Assembly: GCA_002633005.1 (NCBI GenBank) | Contig: NMRA01000739.1 | Coordinates: 52,097 to 116,096, forward strand | Source: Phoronis australis | Lineage: Eukaryota > Phoronida > Phoronidae | Direction of reading: 5' to 3' | DNA: 64,000 nucleotides | Shown here: one piece after another, positions 23,930 to 36,722 of the stretch | Numbering within the stretch: the first letter of the stretch is position 1 | How the letters are laid out: each line of letters opens with the position of its first letter | Program-made: the position numbers and the translations under genes | The notes under the pieces: model-generated | Databases searched by the model: none | The model's input: only the letters and a program-made list of their open reading frames with translations | Told to the model about the DNA's origin: nothing

Positions 23930-26500
23930 GCCCTGTAAAAAGGAAGTCACCGCTAAAAATACCAGCACGAATACACCGAACTGCACGAATTTCGATCAGA
24001 AATTCGTCGTGGAGGAAACCTTCATCACGTAACCGACGTGTAAAACAACCAATGAACAACCTAATACGGAAATGAACAAAATGGCGACAGGAAAGCTACA
24101 AAGTTGATAACGTGTTTTCCAGCACCTACAGTGTACATGTACCTTCGACTCGCGTGTCAAACACGTAATTACTACCCTCTTAACGTCGCCGGTTTTTAAT
24201 AGATGCTGCTCAAGCTCTTCGAGCAGACCGCTAACAAATATTTGTCAGAAACGAGAACAAATTAATATTACCGATTTCTTATTAAGGCTAGCATTCAATT
24301 CGGACGTTGCCTCAACAGCTCTAGCGAATCATCAGTGTCATTTTCAAGGGCTAATATTGCGTGTCACTAAACGAACAAACAGTATTAATTTAAGTGATTT
24401 GGAAAACACTTTTCACTGACTAGTTTTATGGATTCGTGTATAATATAGATTCATTAGAACTTGGAGATTCGTAAGCGGGGCCTTGAGATAACCAAGTTTT
24501 AACTGGAAAATCAGCCAATCGCGTGACACGATTGATGTTAACTTTGAACTTTATGGCTATTCGGTTGGTCAATTTTGGTTTCAAGTTTGTTTTAAACGCA
24601 GGTTTGGGTTTGTAAATGGTATGGATAATTTTTCTCTTTTGAACAAAAACAGCGATGACGGTATGGGAACTTTTTACACCCCGCAGGTGTAAGTAATTAC
24701 AAAGGAGAGAGTGGGGCTTTAAATTCTCTGTTAGCGCGTCAAAGAAACAAATAATTCTATTTTTATATTCAAAAACAAAAGTTTTGAACAAAAATTGAAA
24801 TAAACATATTTTTAAAAAGTCTATCACCGGGTAAGTGCGTTATCCTTTGAATGAATTAATAGACGGGTACCGGGCCCTGCGGGGACATGCTCCCCCCTCC
24901 TTCCCCTGCCACCCCCTGAAATCACATGAACCACTTTCCGATGTTCCCTCTGGGAGTATTATAGGTGACACACAAGATGTTTCCATTGCAAGTCAGCAGA
25001 GGATTTTGCATCCTTTCGTTTTGATAAGTCTCTGCAATCGACCGGTATGACGCAAATCGACGCTTACAAAACTCTCCCTGTTGGGTTAGTAATATAACCG
25101 TTTTAATGTTTTACATTAGACAAATCTTACGCAAACAATATTTGCACGTAAGTGTACAAGAAAGCGTGCACCTTTTACCACCAAAGTATCCAGCGAAGTA
25201 TTCGGCACATAAAGGCTGACACCGTCACGGATTGAAGCGATTTTAATTAGTATACAGCTCATTACTGTGACTCGTTAAGATGGTCGTTAAGTTTGGATAA
25301 GAAAGAAATAACATGCAATTTACGTCATTTGAAATGTTTTGCTCTTCTAAAAATCCATTGTCGCTTCACCAATAACGTGCCTACGGCCGTTTTACATGTA
25401 GCTGCGGCAGTACTGATAAATCGGGTCCCGCTTTCTTGTTTGTGTTTTCGAAATGAAAAACAGGCAGCGTTTGTTCAACAGCAAAAACTTTCATGTTCAT
25501 TTAGTCTACCATTCACTTGTTTTCTTTTCGTTATTTTTGAAACGCATGTCCACCGCCCGTCATAATTTCCTGTCAACCGTAGGTGTACAGTACACTCACA
25601 AAGTCACCTCCATCTCAGGTACATGTACCTGAAGTATACAGCCCGAGGGCTTAGGGGGCACTAAACCGCCAGTAATCCAATTTCGATAATTTGTTTTATT
25701 TGAATTGATAACAGTTTTGTCACATCGCGGTCACACGCTCATTGTACGGCAACTACCATTACTAGGTATCAGCCAGGATAAACGGGCTTATTATCTAGAA
25801 CCACCGCAAACATGTAAACTAATGTTTGACCAATCTATAACAAATAAGTGCTAAGAATGGTTGAGAAAATTAGCCCGAACTGCTGTTTTCTACCCATTTC
25901 TCGGCCCAGAAGTGATAGACAAATCACTGCGTTTCACGGGCAGGACAAATGACCAAATTGATCTGGTGACGCCGCGCCGACAATTACCCGGCAATTACCC
26001 AAGGTAGCATAGGAAAAACTGGCCAGAGGCTTCCTCCGTCGAGCTGACACGGGTGGAGGTGTGGGGGTCCGATAGACTGGCAGGCGCCCGAGTACATTAA
26101 GGATGGACACGTGGTGGAATTAGGGGCGTTTGTGGAGAACATCGTTTTGTAGATTCGCTTTTTCTCAGGCAATTTCAAATGTCGTATCCAATAGAGGATT
26201 ATCCTGTTCGGTGTTCATGTACTAATATCGCCCAGGATTTGTAAATCGTCCATTCCATCAAGACGCGTTGAATACATTATGAGACTTCGTCACCGTATGT
26301 CACCAGATTGGCCACTAAATTTGCTGACTATGCTAGTTGTTGTGTGACGTCACAAAGGAAAGATGAAACAACTGCTCGACTGCGAACGTTCATGGTTGAT
26401 TGTTAAAACGAATTCAACGATGAATCCCAAATGCCAAAATGTGAATAAAAATCATTTTATAACCAACCATGGTACTAACAATTATATAAAAACACCACTA
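23930..26500. other. Intergenic, nothing recognised
   Basis: No exon, RNA gene or repeat family was recognised. Two TACATGTAC palindromes occur (24133 and 25619). Confidence 0.35.
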
Positions 26501-26510
26501 TTGCACCACA

Positions 26511-26690
26511 GTAATAACACAAACAACAGCAAAAATAACAACAACAAAAACCTAAGTAACAACAAAAACCCCAATAACAACATCAACAGCAAACACAAGA
26601 GCAAAAACCAACAGCAATGAAAAAACAACAACAACAAAGACCCCCAAAAACCAAAACAAAACAAAAACAAAACAACAACGAAAACAGTAC
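26511..26690 (+). repeat. AAC-rich simple sequence
   Basis: Imperfect AAC/AACA repeats with scattered C and G make a near pyrimidine-free, low-complexity block. The open frames in it (poly-Asn on plus, poly-Leu on minus) are artefacts. Confidence 0.9.
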
Positions 26691-27712
26691 CACCAAAGGA
26701 CACCAAGAAATAACTTTAAATTGAATATGTTATGTAGCAGATGCAATTCAGTGGATTAATAACTTGCAAGCTCTTCCACATAATTCGCGTGTCTTCCCAA
26801 TGTTTAGAAATTTCTTAATCATCCTGAATTTGTATTTCTCACCCTGGTTTCTACTCACAGTGTTGAGCCACAATATAGCGTTTCTATTCATATAATTACT
26901 TGACAAACAAAAACAAGAAAACTGTGTCCCCATAAAACTATTGATGTACGATGCAAAACAAAACCCCTAAAAAAATATACCCTAAGATGTAAACCAGAAC
27001 CCCTATAGAAATTGTCCTGCACGGTGTACATGTAACATGCCCTATATACTTTTTAACACGTAACCACGGGACTAACTAACGCAACACACAAACTGCATTG
27101 AAAGACTGACGTGATTTTCTGAAATACATTGCCTTAGCCTGAAATACATTGCCTAAGCCTAATCTTTCATGGTAGTTAGTCCCAATTCCTCTTGACGTTC
27201 TAAGGACCTGTCGGTTTATAAAGTGTTGGCCAATTATCGCCATTTTCCTATTCGTGCGTCTTATCGTCGACAGCCCATCATTGTTCGTCTATTGTGCGAC
27301 CATATTTTTCACTATTTGTCGTACACTATTCAAGCTGGCACATCCCCTGTGTATAAATACAGTCGCTTGACAGCTTATATTATTCAGCAATTACTGCAAT
27401 TCGCAATTACCAGATCGCGCGCACACAGCTTTTCAAATCTGTCGCAAAACCTGCCAGACGTCACTGGGATAATGTTTCGCCGCTGTCATTGGACGAGAAA
27501 ATATAGATGGTCAGTGCTTCGTCGGAATTACGTCACGAGTTTACAGGTGAAGTTGCAGACTGGCGGATAAGAAAAGAACGAGATATTACCCTAATCCTGA
27601 AACGAAATTTTTAAAAAAGTAAGTATTGTAACCATTTTGATAGAACTGTAGCTCTTACAAGTTAATGTCACATTGTCGCAGGGAAGAGTGACCATCTTAG
27701 ATTGCCCCCAAC

Positions 27713-27983
27713 CATGCGCGCACCAAGCCTAAAATATAGGGGGACTCGAATTTTTAGCAATGTGGATCTTTAATTACAAAAAATGGGGACTAAAAAAACG
27801 AGGTATCACGTTCGGAGCTATGAATTGTGCATTCTCGCCTTTTTAGTGGACCTTTGTCTCGTTTTCTCGGTCTTTTTGTTTCTCTGAGGCGGACCTTTTT
27901 GCCCACTTTGCCAAATGGGGGGATCGTTCGAGCCGGCCCCCGAGCCGGTGAAGTCGCTGATTTTGATTTCCGTGCGCGAATGG
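27713..27983 (+). mobile_element. MITE-A copy 3, right end damaged
   Basis: The left end CATGCGCGCACCAAGCC is almost consensus and all internal blocks are present. After GTTCGAGCC the right end diverges; only CCGTGCGCGAATG near 27975 resembles the terminal repeat. Confidence 0.75.
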
Positions 27984-28075
27984 CGGACAACGGATAGAAT
28001 TGGTGATTTTTGACCTAATCTCAAAAACACAATGGATTTCTATTCTTTTATAGCTTAGATCAAAGTTAATAACTT

Positions 28076-28729
28076 AATCGAATTCTTAATTAGGCCTCAA
28101 AAAAAGGAAGTCTACTATATCCAACAATATTTGCATTTTTTGTTCGTAAAATAGATTATGTTCCCGTAAACCGATAGCAGTGTAAAACTGTTTCATCAAT
28201 GATGACGTAGACAAGACACATGAAATAGAATGCGGCAAACTACTATACTAAAAATATGTGTACCTTATATTTTAGCTTCATTTCATTTTTAAAAAATCAT
28301 AAAACAAATACAGCCCAATTTACTGAATCTTAGAGCCTAATGATGCCTGTTTCACTTACAGAACATCACATTTCAGTGATAAAGCATTTTTAACTTCTCT
28401 GAATTCAAACAAAAACATTTCATTTGGATATAGCGCAAACACAAACAGAAATGTACCATAGATGACAACTGTTCCTATTTAACAACGATCAGATAATAAA
28501 TTCTCACATCATGGTCTGAATTGGTGAACACACAAACCAGAATTGAAACTGTGTCTGTGATCTAACATTTATTTTTAGGAAGTTTTCACGAATCGTTTGC
28601 TCCAAAACCGCTCCCTACAAAAACTAAATAATCATCATCAAATTAAATTGCTATGGTAACCGTGATAGTACTAAACCTGCATTTGCGCCCTGTTTAGCTG
28701 GATAAAATCGAATTCTTAATTAGGCCTCA
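28076..28729 (+). repeat. 24-bp exact direct repeat 630 bp apart
   Basis: AATCGAATTCTTAATTAGGC followed by CTCA occurs at 28076-28099 and again at 28706-28729, with no clear similarity in the flanks. It could be remnants of a longer repeat. Confidence 0.8.
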
Positions 28730-29079
28730 TTATGTTCCTTGTGGTGATGTCATTCTATTTTAGTTATACTGTACCTACCAACTCAAGTCAGGCATTGCGT
28801 CTTTGCCCCATTTCGTAATCGACAACCACGATAAACTTTCGTGAGTAGCTGATGATTTCAATGTTCGTGTTGGTAACGGAAATAGAATCCGATTTTATGA
28901 AAGAAAAAGTCTTATTCGATTTTCGTTTTAAACCAGCCAAGCATGGCCTTTTTAAATAGTCTATGACGATAGGTTGTGAATGTTATGAAGTTAAAAGAAG
29001 CATCAATAATAATTACAGTAATGATAGCATCTACACTATACTATCAACGTTGGTTATAATGACAATAAGAGAAATAATA

Positions 29080-29228
29080 ATAATAATTGTCATTGTTATG
29101 ACTATTATTATGATTACTTTAATTATTATTATTATTACTGTTGTTGTTGTTGTTGTTTTTGTTGTTGTTGCTGTTTGTATTGTCATTGTCATTGTTACTT
29201 CTTCTTGTTGTTGTTCTTGTTGTTATTA
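29080..29228 (+). repeat. AT/GTT-type triplet microsatellite tract
   Basis: Imperfect ATT, TTG and TTC triplets run into a GTTGTT tract. It is low complexity. Confidence 0.85.
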
Positions 29229-29379
29229 ACATTGATTATAATATTAACAGAGGTTATAACAGAATTCTTTGTGACTGATACTCAAAAATTTTTCGAAGGG
29301 TTGTTTTGCAAAAGGAGCTCTCAAATATACGACTTTCATGATTTTCTTGAAAGATCAAAAGTTTCTTAAAACAGAAACG

Positions 29380-29615
29380 ATTTGATAACTTAGCAAACTG
29401 CGACAGCGTTTCACCTTCAAAATTTATCTCAACGTTAGTTGATCATGTTGGCTTTGCCGTTGTTTTGCAATGACTGTACAATTCTTTTTTACTATTTTTT
29501 CTAAAATCAGAGCTGATTGGTATGAAGTAAATAATCAAATTCTACTTTTATAAAATATAAATTGTCACTCAGTTAAATTTGTCTGAATGCAGACACTTGT
29601 CGATTACGTGTTAAA
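29380..29615 (+). repeat. Diverged interspersed repeat X, copy 2
   Basis: It contains GCAAACTGCGACAGCGTTTC, GTTGTTTTGCAATGA, GAGCTGATTGGTATGAAGTA and CACTTGTCGATTAC, in the same order as copies near 20.5 and 49.3 kb. It is more diverged. Confidence 0.4.
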
Positions 29616-30256
29616 TATCCTTAAAATAGCTTCTTCAGAAAGTTAAACGGTTTCTTGTCATATACGCAACTTATACGACAACTCGTTGCGAGTTACCAGG
29701 GCAACGGTTTATCGTTGTTTAACAGTTACTTGTTACGTAATTTGCATTATTTGTACTTCCTACACAAATTCGTGTACTGCATTCTCTTTTGGAGTTTCTT
29801 TTTCCACATGTTCACGCATATGTTGAAAGCACACATTTCGAAAAGGAAAACGGTATTGGTACAAAATCTGTGCCATAAAGTCAGGAGTTTCTTTTTATGA
29901 CGGGCCAGGAAAAATATCAGGTTGGGATCGCACAGCCATGCCCAATAGATCAAAATGACTAGTTAAATTCGAAGTCGGTAATAGTTTTTAAGCTGTGAAT
30001 ATTTTAAACGTTAAAAACGTGATAGATTAATTATACAAGGGGATCACGAACTCACGGTTGGCATAAGTCATTGATAGAAATAATAAGCACCACAATGTCT
30101 GCTTTTTGTGGGAAAAACTAAAAACGAATTCACGTTTCTATTACATCATCTTGCTGTCGAAGGATTTTGTTCGAAAACGAGAAAACTGGCAGTACAACAA
30201 GACACTGCTGAGTAGCATCTTGGCGAATCAGAGATCAGCCAGACGATCCCTGCTGA

Positions 30257-30298
30257 CCAATGAGCAAGCTTCTAGGACTGGCGATAATTGCTATAAAA
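30257..30298 (+). promoter_or_regulatory. Core promoter of FoxQ2: CCAAT and TATA boxes
   Basis: CCAAT at 30257-30261 and TATAAAA at 30292-30298 lie 31 bp apart. They predict a transcription start near 30325 and a leader of about 105 bases before the ATG at 30431. The arrangement fits a regulated, tissue-specific gene. Confidence 0.6.
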
Positions 30299-30430
30299 TC
30301 CAGTGACACATAAGAAAACGTCACAAGAGGTTTTGACTGTGAAAACTACGGCAATCTGATTTTTGTGTAAAGCAGTACTTGGGTAAAAACTTGTAAGCGA
30401 TTGAGTGCTTGAGAAGTAGTCACCACCAGA

Positions 30431-31537
30431 ATGTGCAGTACGTCTCCACAAGCTTTGTCTTTGGGTTTCACATATGGGTTGAACGTTCCCAACACCGGCC
30501 CACTGTTGCCATCTCAGCTCGGAAGCGGACGGGCCATTCCCCGTGGGCTCACGATAATGGACATCCAGCGAGCTCAACTATTCGACTATACCGCTCGGTT
30601 GCAGTATGCAGCGAGCTTGCGAGGCTTCCACCCGAGCTCCGCATTTCACCACCCTTACCAGCCCGATCCGTTTGCGTTTCTCTATGGAAAGCAAGATCCA
30701 CGGGGACGTTTCGTTCACGAAGAGCCTAAACCAAGTCACAGCTACATTGGATTGATAGCTATGGCCATATTGAGCTCACCGGAGAGGAAATTGGTTCTGA
30801 GTGACATTTACCAGTGGATTCTGGATAATTATCCATACTTCAGAAACCGTGGCCCTGGATGGCGTAACAGCATACGACACAATTTATCGCTGAACGATTG
30901 TTTTGTGAAGTCGGGGAGATCTGCCAATGGCAAGGGGCACTATTGGGCCATTCACCCAGCTAACGTGAACGATTTCAAAAAGGGGGATTTCCGTCGACGA
31001 CGCGCCCAGCGCCGAGTTCGCAAACACATGGGCCTAGCCGTGCCGGATGAAGATGACAGCCCAAGTCCGTCACCTTCTCCTAGCATCCAGGAGTGGCAAG
31101 AACGCCAGCTGTCGGCGGATTTAGGGGACGACCACTCTGATAGCACGACTGTGTCGTCGCTCTCTTCAAGTTCCGACAGGAGCTTTAACAACAGCGTGCC
31201 AATAAAGAAACGAGCATTTGACATGGACACCCTGTTAGCACGCGACAGTGAGCGCACATGCGCGCGTGAACAGAAAGTTATGCGTGTGGAGTCCGTTCTC
31301 GACGTCAGTGTTTCGCCAACTGTTTTGGTATCAAACACTTCGCCAACACTGGATAGTCCTTGTAAACGCCCCGTTGATGGCTTCCGACGAAGTGCGTTCC
31401 ACGTAACTGGCCACAAGATCTGCAACGTCAAACCCTCGGATCAACTGTCTCAGAACGCGCTTCTTTCACCTAAACCTGGGTACCTGGAAGCCAGCCGACA
31501 GTTTTGTGCCAGCTTGACATCATCAAATATTAAGTGA
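30431..31537 (+). CDS. FoxQ2: FoxQ2 forkhead transcription factor, single exon
   Basis: This intronless gene encodes 368 residues. The forkhead DNA-binding domain spans about residues 99-195: [19 protein letters not shown], then the recognition helix in [16 protein letters not shown], then a basic wing with [14 protein letters not shown]. The N[12 protein letters not shown] core with the [19 protein letters not shown] and [16 protein letters not shown] run is typical of FoxQ2, an anterior/apical patterning factor known in cnidarians, sea urchins and amphioxus. C-terminal to the domain is a Ser/Pro-rich acidic stretch ([13 protein letters not shown]) and an EH1-like Groucho-binding motif, AFDMDTLLA (residues 262-270), which suggests repression. 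The ATG at 30431 gives the longest frame; a second at 30558 (MDIQRAQ) is possible. The frame is intact. Confidence 0.93.
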   Translation: MCSTSPQALSLGFTYGLNVPNTGPLLPSQLGSGRAIPRGLTIMDIQRAQLFDYTARLQYAASLRGFHPSSAFHHPYQPDPFAFLYGKQDPRGRFVHEEPKPSHSYIGLIAMAILSSPERKLVLSDIYQWILDNYPYFRNRGPGWRNSIRHNLSLNDCFVKSGRSANGKGHYWAIHPANVNDFKKGDFRRRRAQRRVRKHMGLAVPDEDDSPSPSPSPSIQEWQERQLSADLGDDHSDSTTVSSLSSSSDRSFNNSVPIKKRAFDMDTLLARDSERTCAREQKVMRVESVLDVSVSPTVLVSNTSPTLDSPCKRPVDGFRRSAFHVTGHKICNVKPSDQLSQNALLSPKPGYLEASRQFCASLTSSNIK

Positions 31538-31646
31538 ATAGAACATTGCTATCATGCGATGATCAGGTTCTGTGAGGGTTGATGTGTGATCAATCTAGCC
31601 ACGTTGCGCCGTCACATTTATTGTTATGTAATGCGTAAATACGCAA

Positions 31647-31649
<3 letters not shown>

Positions 31650-31684
<35 letters not shown>
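31650..31684 (+). repeat. (CA)n microsatellite in FoxQ2 3' flank
   Basis: About 17 CA units, followed by TATATATA-type sequence, 110 bp after the FoxQ2 stop and probably within the 3' untranslated region. Confidence 0.95.
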
Positions 31685-31687
<3 letters not shown>

Positions 31688-32128
31688 GTATATATACATA
31701 TATATATAACTGTTATCATCTTCAACGTATTCTGTTTGATTATAAAGTAGTTGTTTTTGTTGTACACATTCTCAGACCGTTAATGTATTTTGTTGAAAGT
31801 ATAATATATGTTTATTTAATCTCAATGTGTTTGTTTGCAAGCTAGCTATGATCATCGCTGAACCCTGCGATGCCTTATCATGAGAGATACAAATAGTGTG
31901 GTTTGTGTTAAAATGAGATTGCACGCATCAAGTCATATAATGTTTCTATCATGAGCGCCCACATGTGTGGAATGGACGTGAAACAAACAACATGGTTTAA
32001 TTTTAAAAAGACAAAAAGTTATTCACAGCAGGATTTTTAAGGAGCATTGTGTTTTCGACCGGTTGGATGGAATTGGCTTCTTGTGACCAGAACTACAAAA
32101 CAACAAAATCCGTTGTGTTATTATAATA

Positions 32129-32352
32129 CATGCATGCACCCATCCCTTAATATGGGGTGCTCGAATTTCTGACGATGTGCACCTTTTGCTGACAAAAAAG
32201 CGGTAGGACTAAAAAAACGGGGTACCTTTTTAGTGGACTTTTGTCTCGTTCTCTCGGACTTCTTGTTTCTCTGCGGCGGACCTTTTTGCCCACTTCGCCA
32301 AATGCGGGGGCTCGTTCGAGCACCCCGACCCCCCCCCTTGGGTGCGCGCATG
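32129..32352 (+). mobile_element. MITE-A copy 4 with 5-bp target duplication
   Basis: It runs from CATGCATGCACCCA to TGGGTGCGCGCATG, 224 bp. The flanks show TAATA immediately on both sides, an exact 5-bp target duplication. It lacks the GAATTGTGCATTC block seen in copies 2 and 3, so it is a shorter variant. Confidence 0.85.
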
Positions 32353-32923
32353 TAATATTATTATGAATCGACCGATGTCTGCCCGACGTTGGTTGAAATC
32401 CAACTCTACAACTTACCGACTATATACATGTATTGTACGTTTACATCACTCTGTCGTTTATCGAGTGCGATTAAGCTCCAGTAACACAGCTGATCTCTGA
32501 AAATCATTTCACTCTACCATGGTGTCCGTTAACTTTATCGTTTCGATCACACACTGCTGACCACCAATTTGCAAATCTCGTAAAAAACTCCGTGCATCGA
32601 TTCCAATTTTCAGCTATTGATTGATTAAATTAAAACTATAGAAAAAAAGACATTTCGCCGAATCCCAACCATAATCACGCATTTACAACACACAACCACT
32701 CACTACTTAAACGTTATTTAAAATGCGTTTTCATGGCCAATTTTATCATTTTTTAAAGGCATTAACCGTTGCTGTTTAGAATGCCATCATATTACGCATA
32801 CACTGTACTTTGTTGTCTTCAACTATTGTATTGCCTCTTTATGTTATTGTAGCTTTACAAGTAAAGTTCTGTATAAATGCAGGAATAAAATTACTAGAAT
32901 CATAATTAATAATGTATTAATTG

Positions 32924-32924
32924 A

Positions 32925-32959
<35 letters not shown>

Positions 32960-33066
32960 GAAGAAGAAGAATGACGATGGGGATGATAATAATGGTAATA
33001 ATAATAATGATGATGATAATGATGATGATGATGATGATGAAGATGATGATGATAATAATAATAATT

Positions 33067-33141
<75 letters not shown>

Positions 33142-33200
33142 CTGATGCTGATGATGATGATGGTTGTGGTGGTGGTGGTGGTGGTGGTGGTGATGATGAT
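32924..33200 (+). repeat. Compound triplet microsatellite (AAT, GAT, GGT)
   Basis: AAT/ATA units, a few AAG, then a long GAT/ATG stretch and finally GGT units. It continues beyond a 140-bp unique spacer as ATT units to about 33460. Long open frames here are artefacts. Confidence 0.95.
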
Positions 33201-33339
33201 GCCAGATTTAGGGGGCAGAGGACTCGGGGATCTTGAGGACACAGCCATCGGCATGCCATTTCAGGAGCCAGGTTGGACCCAATCTGGCGAGGTCTTAGAT
33301 CCGTCAGAGTAATTGATAATTAGCATTATTATCAATATC

Positions 33340-33460
33340 ACTACTATATTATTATTATTAATATTATTAATATTATTATTGTTATTTTTGTTGTTATTGT
33401 TATTGTTATTGTTATCAATGTTATTATTATTATTGTCATTCTCATCATTATTATTAGAAT
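33340..33460 (+). repeat. (ATT)n / (TTG) microsatellite
   Basis: Imperfect ATT, GTT and TCA triplets. It is low complexity. Confidence 0.9.
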
Positions 33461-33927
33461 TTCCGGTCGTATAGCAAAAAGATGTAAAACGTATAAACAG
33501 TGAATTATATGATTATAACCCCTAACCCACTGAAACAAATACAAAATGATACCCTTACAAGTTAGTGACCCTTTCAGTTGCGCAAACATATTGTACTGTT
33601 GAGAGTTACCTAATAGTAGCCAAACGCGGAGGCGTTCGTACTCGAGGACTGAACGGTAATTAACGGTATCCAGGAGCTTGCAACTAGCATAATTTAGCTG
33701 CAATCTTTGTTACTGTAACTAGGATTGCGCAAATTGTCGATCTATTGGCGTGGCTTTTTAGAAACCTTTCTTGTAAAAATCTAAGTTACGAAGAGGCCAG
33801 TAACTATGAACGGTGGTCATTAATGAAAACTTAGGGTAAGCACCGTTGTCGCAACCATCACCACCATCATCTTCGCCATTATCATCGTCACCACAATCGA
33901 CATCATATTCATCATAATAAGTTTTAA

Positions 33928-33970
<43 letters not shown>

Positions 33971-33972
33971 GA
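33928..33972 (+). repeat. (TGT)n microsatellite
   Basis: About 14 TGT units, preceded (33855-33920) by imperfect CAT triplets. Confidence 0.95.
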
Positions 33973-34433
33973 TCGTGGTCGTTGTGGGGAGTAGTTCTAC
34001 ATTGTAACTGAACAGGCCGCGTGCGAATCCGTGGGAGCAGAATGCCAGTACACTACCCCTCCCCTTTTCAAGCAATTACAAAAGCAGTTTGAAATCCTTT
34101 TCAGTCTGTGAAGCTAGTAATCAAACCTGAGTGGTCACGACGCTTCGCAACGATGGAGGGGGCAAAATGATTTGTTTCATAGGGGGAATGATGGCTATCG
34201 AGAGATAAAATTGGTATCTGGGAGATGAAGTTACACGAAGGGGGTAAAACTGCTGACACTGACCTCAGAAGACAAGAGAAGTAAGTTTTGCCATCGAATG
34301 TGAAGAAGACGGACTGCGCCGAATTTAGTTGTGAAGGAGAATTGAGAGGGGTGTTGTGAGGAGGACGAATGGGTCATATTGAGATGTCTGGATATTATTG
34401 TTGTGCAGGGCGTCTGGAATATCGGTCCTTTTA

Positions 34434-34677
34434 CCTGCGCGCACCCAGGGGGGGGGGCTCGCAGGGCGCAAACGAGTCCCCCCCCCATATGGCGAAGTGG
34501 GCAAAAACGTCGGCCTCAGAGGAACAAAAAGTCCGAGAAAACGAGAAAAAACGTCCACTGAAAAGTTCGCAGCTGTGAATGTGGTACCCCTTTTTAGTCC
34601 CCGTGTTTTTTGTTAGTAAAAGGTCCACCATCCAAAGGATTCGAGCCTGCCTATATTTTAGGCTGGGTGCGCGCATG
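34434..34677 (-). mobile_element. MITE-A copy 5 with 5-bp target duplication
   Basis: Inverse orientation, 244 bp. Ends are CCTGCGCGCACCCAGG and TGGGTGCGCGCATG. TTTTA lies immediately outside both ends, an exact 5-bp target duplication. Confidence 0.85.
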
Positions 34678-35110
34678 TTTTACAATGAAGTTGTTAAGTT
34701 ATACAATGTATGCTAAAAACAGTAGAGTAACTGTTAAATTCAATAAAAAAGTAAATTGAGCTCCTGAAAACGTACATGTATAATTTAACCTTCATTCGAC
34801 ACAAACGCTAGGTCAAGAAGGATGAGGAGCGAAAGTAGACTCGATTCTGTATTTTGTTACGCTAGAGTGTGGCTTTGTGACATACGCGAGTTTAAATCAC
34901 ATTGAGTGAGATGTTTTCGGTCATAAGCAGGTACAACAGAACTCCTGCACTAACGGGTGCAAACGTACCTTATCGAAAACAACACTGAAACACTGAGCTA
35001 GGGCTCCAACCTAACACGAACCAAAACAATATATATCAGGGTACATGTAGCTCAGTATTGGCTTTTATGCAAAGCCATGATTCAGAAATCCACAAAGGAC
35101 AATCCACTCT

Positions 35111-35251
35111 CATGGGAGGCGAAGCACTGAAATAAGTGTGGGGTATAGCTCGTCAGCTCCCTATCCGGTGCGCCAGTACCCATATCCGTGGGGAGCGCAG
35201 CACTGAAATAAGTGGGGCAGCCCCCAGCCCTCTTATGGTGCAACGCCTATG
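35111..35251 (+). mobile_element. MITE-C, two adjacent copies
   Basis: Copy 35111-35183 starts CATGGGAGGCGAAGCACTGA; copy 35186-35251 starts CCGTGGGGAGCGCAGCACTG and ends ATGGTGCAACGCCTATGA. Both contain ACTGAAATAAGTG and a GGGGTATAGC or GGGGCAGCCCCC centre. They are diverged from the 45 kb copy. Confidence 0.6.
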
Positions 35252-36722
35252 AGTCTCTAGGTCATTCGCGCGTGCCGTTTGACCCTATGTCATGTGCAAA
35301 ATAATTTCGGTCAACTGACCCTGTCTGTATAGATTAAGTTCACGGTGAGTAGCTCGTGCACCGCTTTTTCCTTCACAGGCACTCGCAGCTTTAACAAATG
35401 TATCGTTTTGGTGTGTGAACTATTAGGCAGTTTGTGTTCTGCTAGGCGTAAGGTTCGCTAAATGGACACCTTAGGTTTCGCGTTTTACAAACGCATGTGT
35501 GGGATTATTGTGGAGCGAGATAGCCTGGCTTCCTTTGAGCCTTGAACAGAGCTGTGTAACACGAAAATTCGTTATTTTTTGCCATTTCATTACAAATCGT
35601 AACGATCGCCACTAAATGTCCTTACGTAAGGAGAGAGCTTTTTGAATTCAGGTACAGGCGCTCGAGAGGAATTGATATTTCTCATTTGAATACTCATTGG
35701 CTCGGTTTGATTTCTGTTTTATCCAGATTCTCAAATGCAGGGATGCAACGATTGATTGAAAAGTCATCGATCCGTAGGTGAAATCTTAAGCACCACATCC
35801 AAAATCGTTGAATCGTCCATTCCAATTTGCCTCTGCGGGAAGTTGGAGTATTTTGAACATCTGGGCTGAGTTGCATAAAACTTCAAAGTCATCCGCTGGA
35901 TAAAATTATTTGATTGATACATGAGATGAGGTGCATTATTCAACGTGGCGCGTGCTAATGCGACGTCATTGTTTCTATACAGCGAATTTTTAGTCCGTGG
36001 TCCATTATTTGTAGGGCCTCTAGAAAATGGTTTTTGTGAGTACTTTAGGGGGGCAATTTTATTTTGGTGTTGTTTAATTCATTTATTAGAGTGTTTTCAA
36101 AATCTAAAAAGTTCCCACATATAAAATGTTGCACATTTTTGAGAAATTTGAGTTTGAAGTTACCTAATAATCACCAAAGAGCTTAGTAAACTTATATTTG
36201 TAAAAACAACAGTTTTGGTGACTTTTTTGTAAAGCAAGTAATATGGTCCCATCAGTGCCATTGTATTGAACAATATTGCACTCACATTGCATGTTTGACT
36301 ATTGTAGATTAATTGTAAATAGTGAAATTTAAAAAAATGTAAAGAGACATCTAGTGGCAAAAATGCAATCTAAGTATGAATGTTATTAGGAAGTTATTAT
36401 GGCATTGTCTGGCAACAAAAATAACACAAAACACTTGAGACTGGGCAAAATTTGTGCCTCAATGACTAAAACATTGATTAATGGTGTAAAATACAGCTTG
36501 TTTGCATAATACACCAGAAATACGTTATTGTACAAAAACAATACAGTTCTCTGTGAATGTGCACAAAGACTGTATGAAAATAATAGATTATTCTGACAGC
36601 GTTTATCAAGCAGTATGAGACAAATACATGGCAATGATCAAAGTATGTACTTTCTATTACTTAATCAACAAATGAAATAACTTTTTAATACAAAAAAGGA
36701 AATAACGTGGTTGGAGGTCTAT

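Noticed and set aside
26363-26620. Asn-rich 85-codon frame
   Set aside because: Translation of an AAC-rich simple repeat.
27223-27570. 115-codon frame beside a TATAAATA at 27351
   Set aside because: The TATA-like motif lies inside the frame, not before it, and the peptide has no recognisable features.
30952-31431. 159-codon minus-strand frame
   Set aside because: Antisense shadow of FoxQ2 with no family resemblance.
32844-33312. Poly-Ile and poly-Met frames over 100 codons
   Set aside because: Triplet microsatellite translated; no gene.
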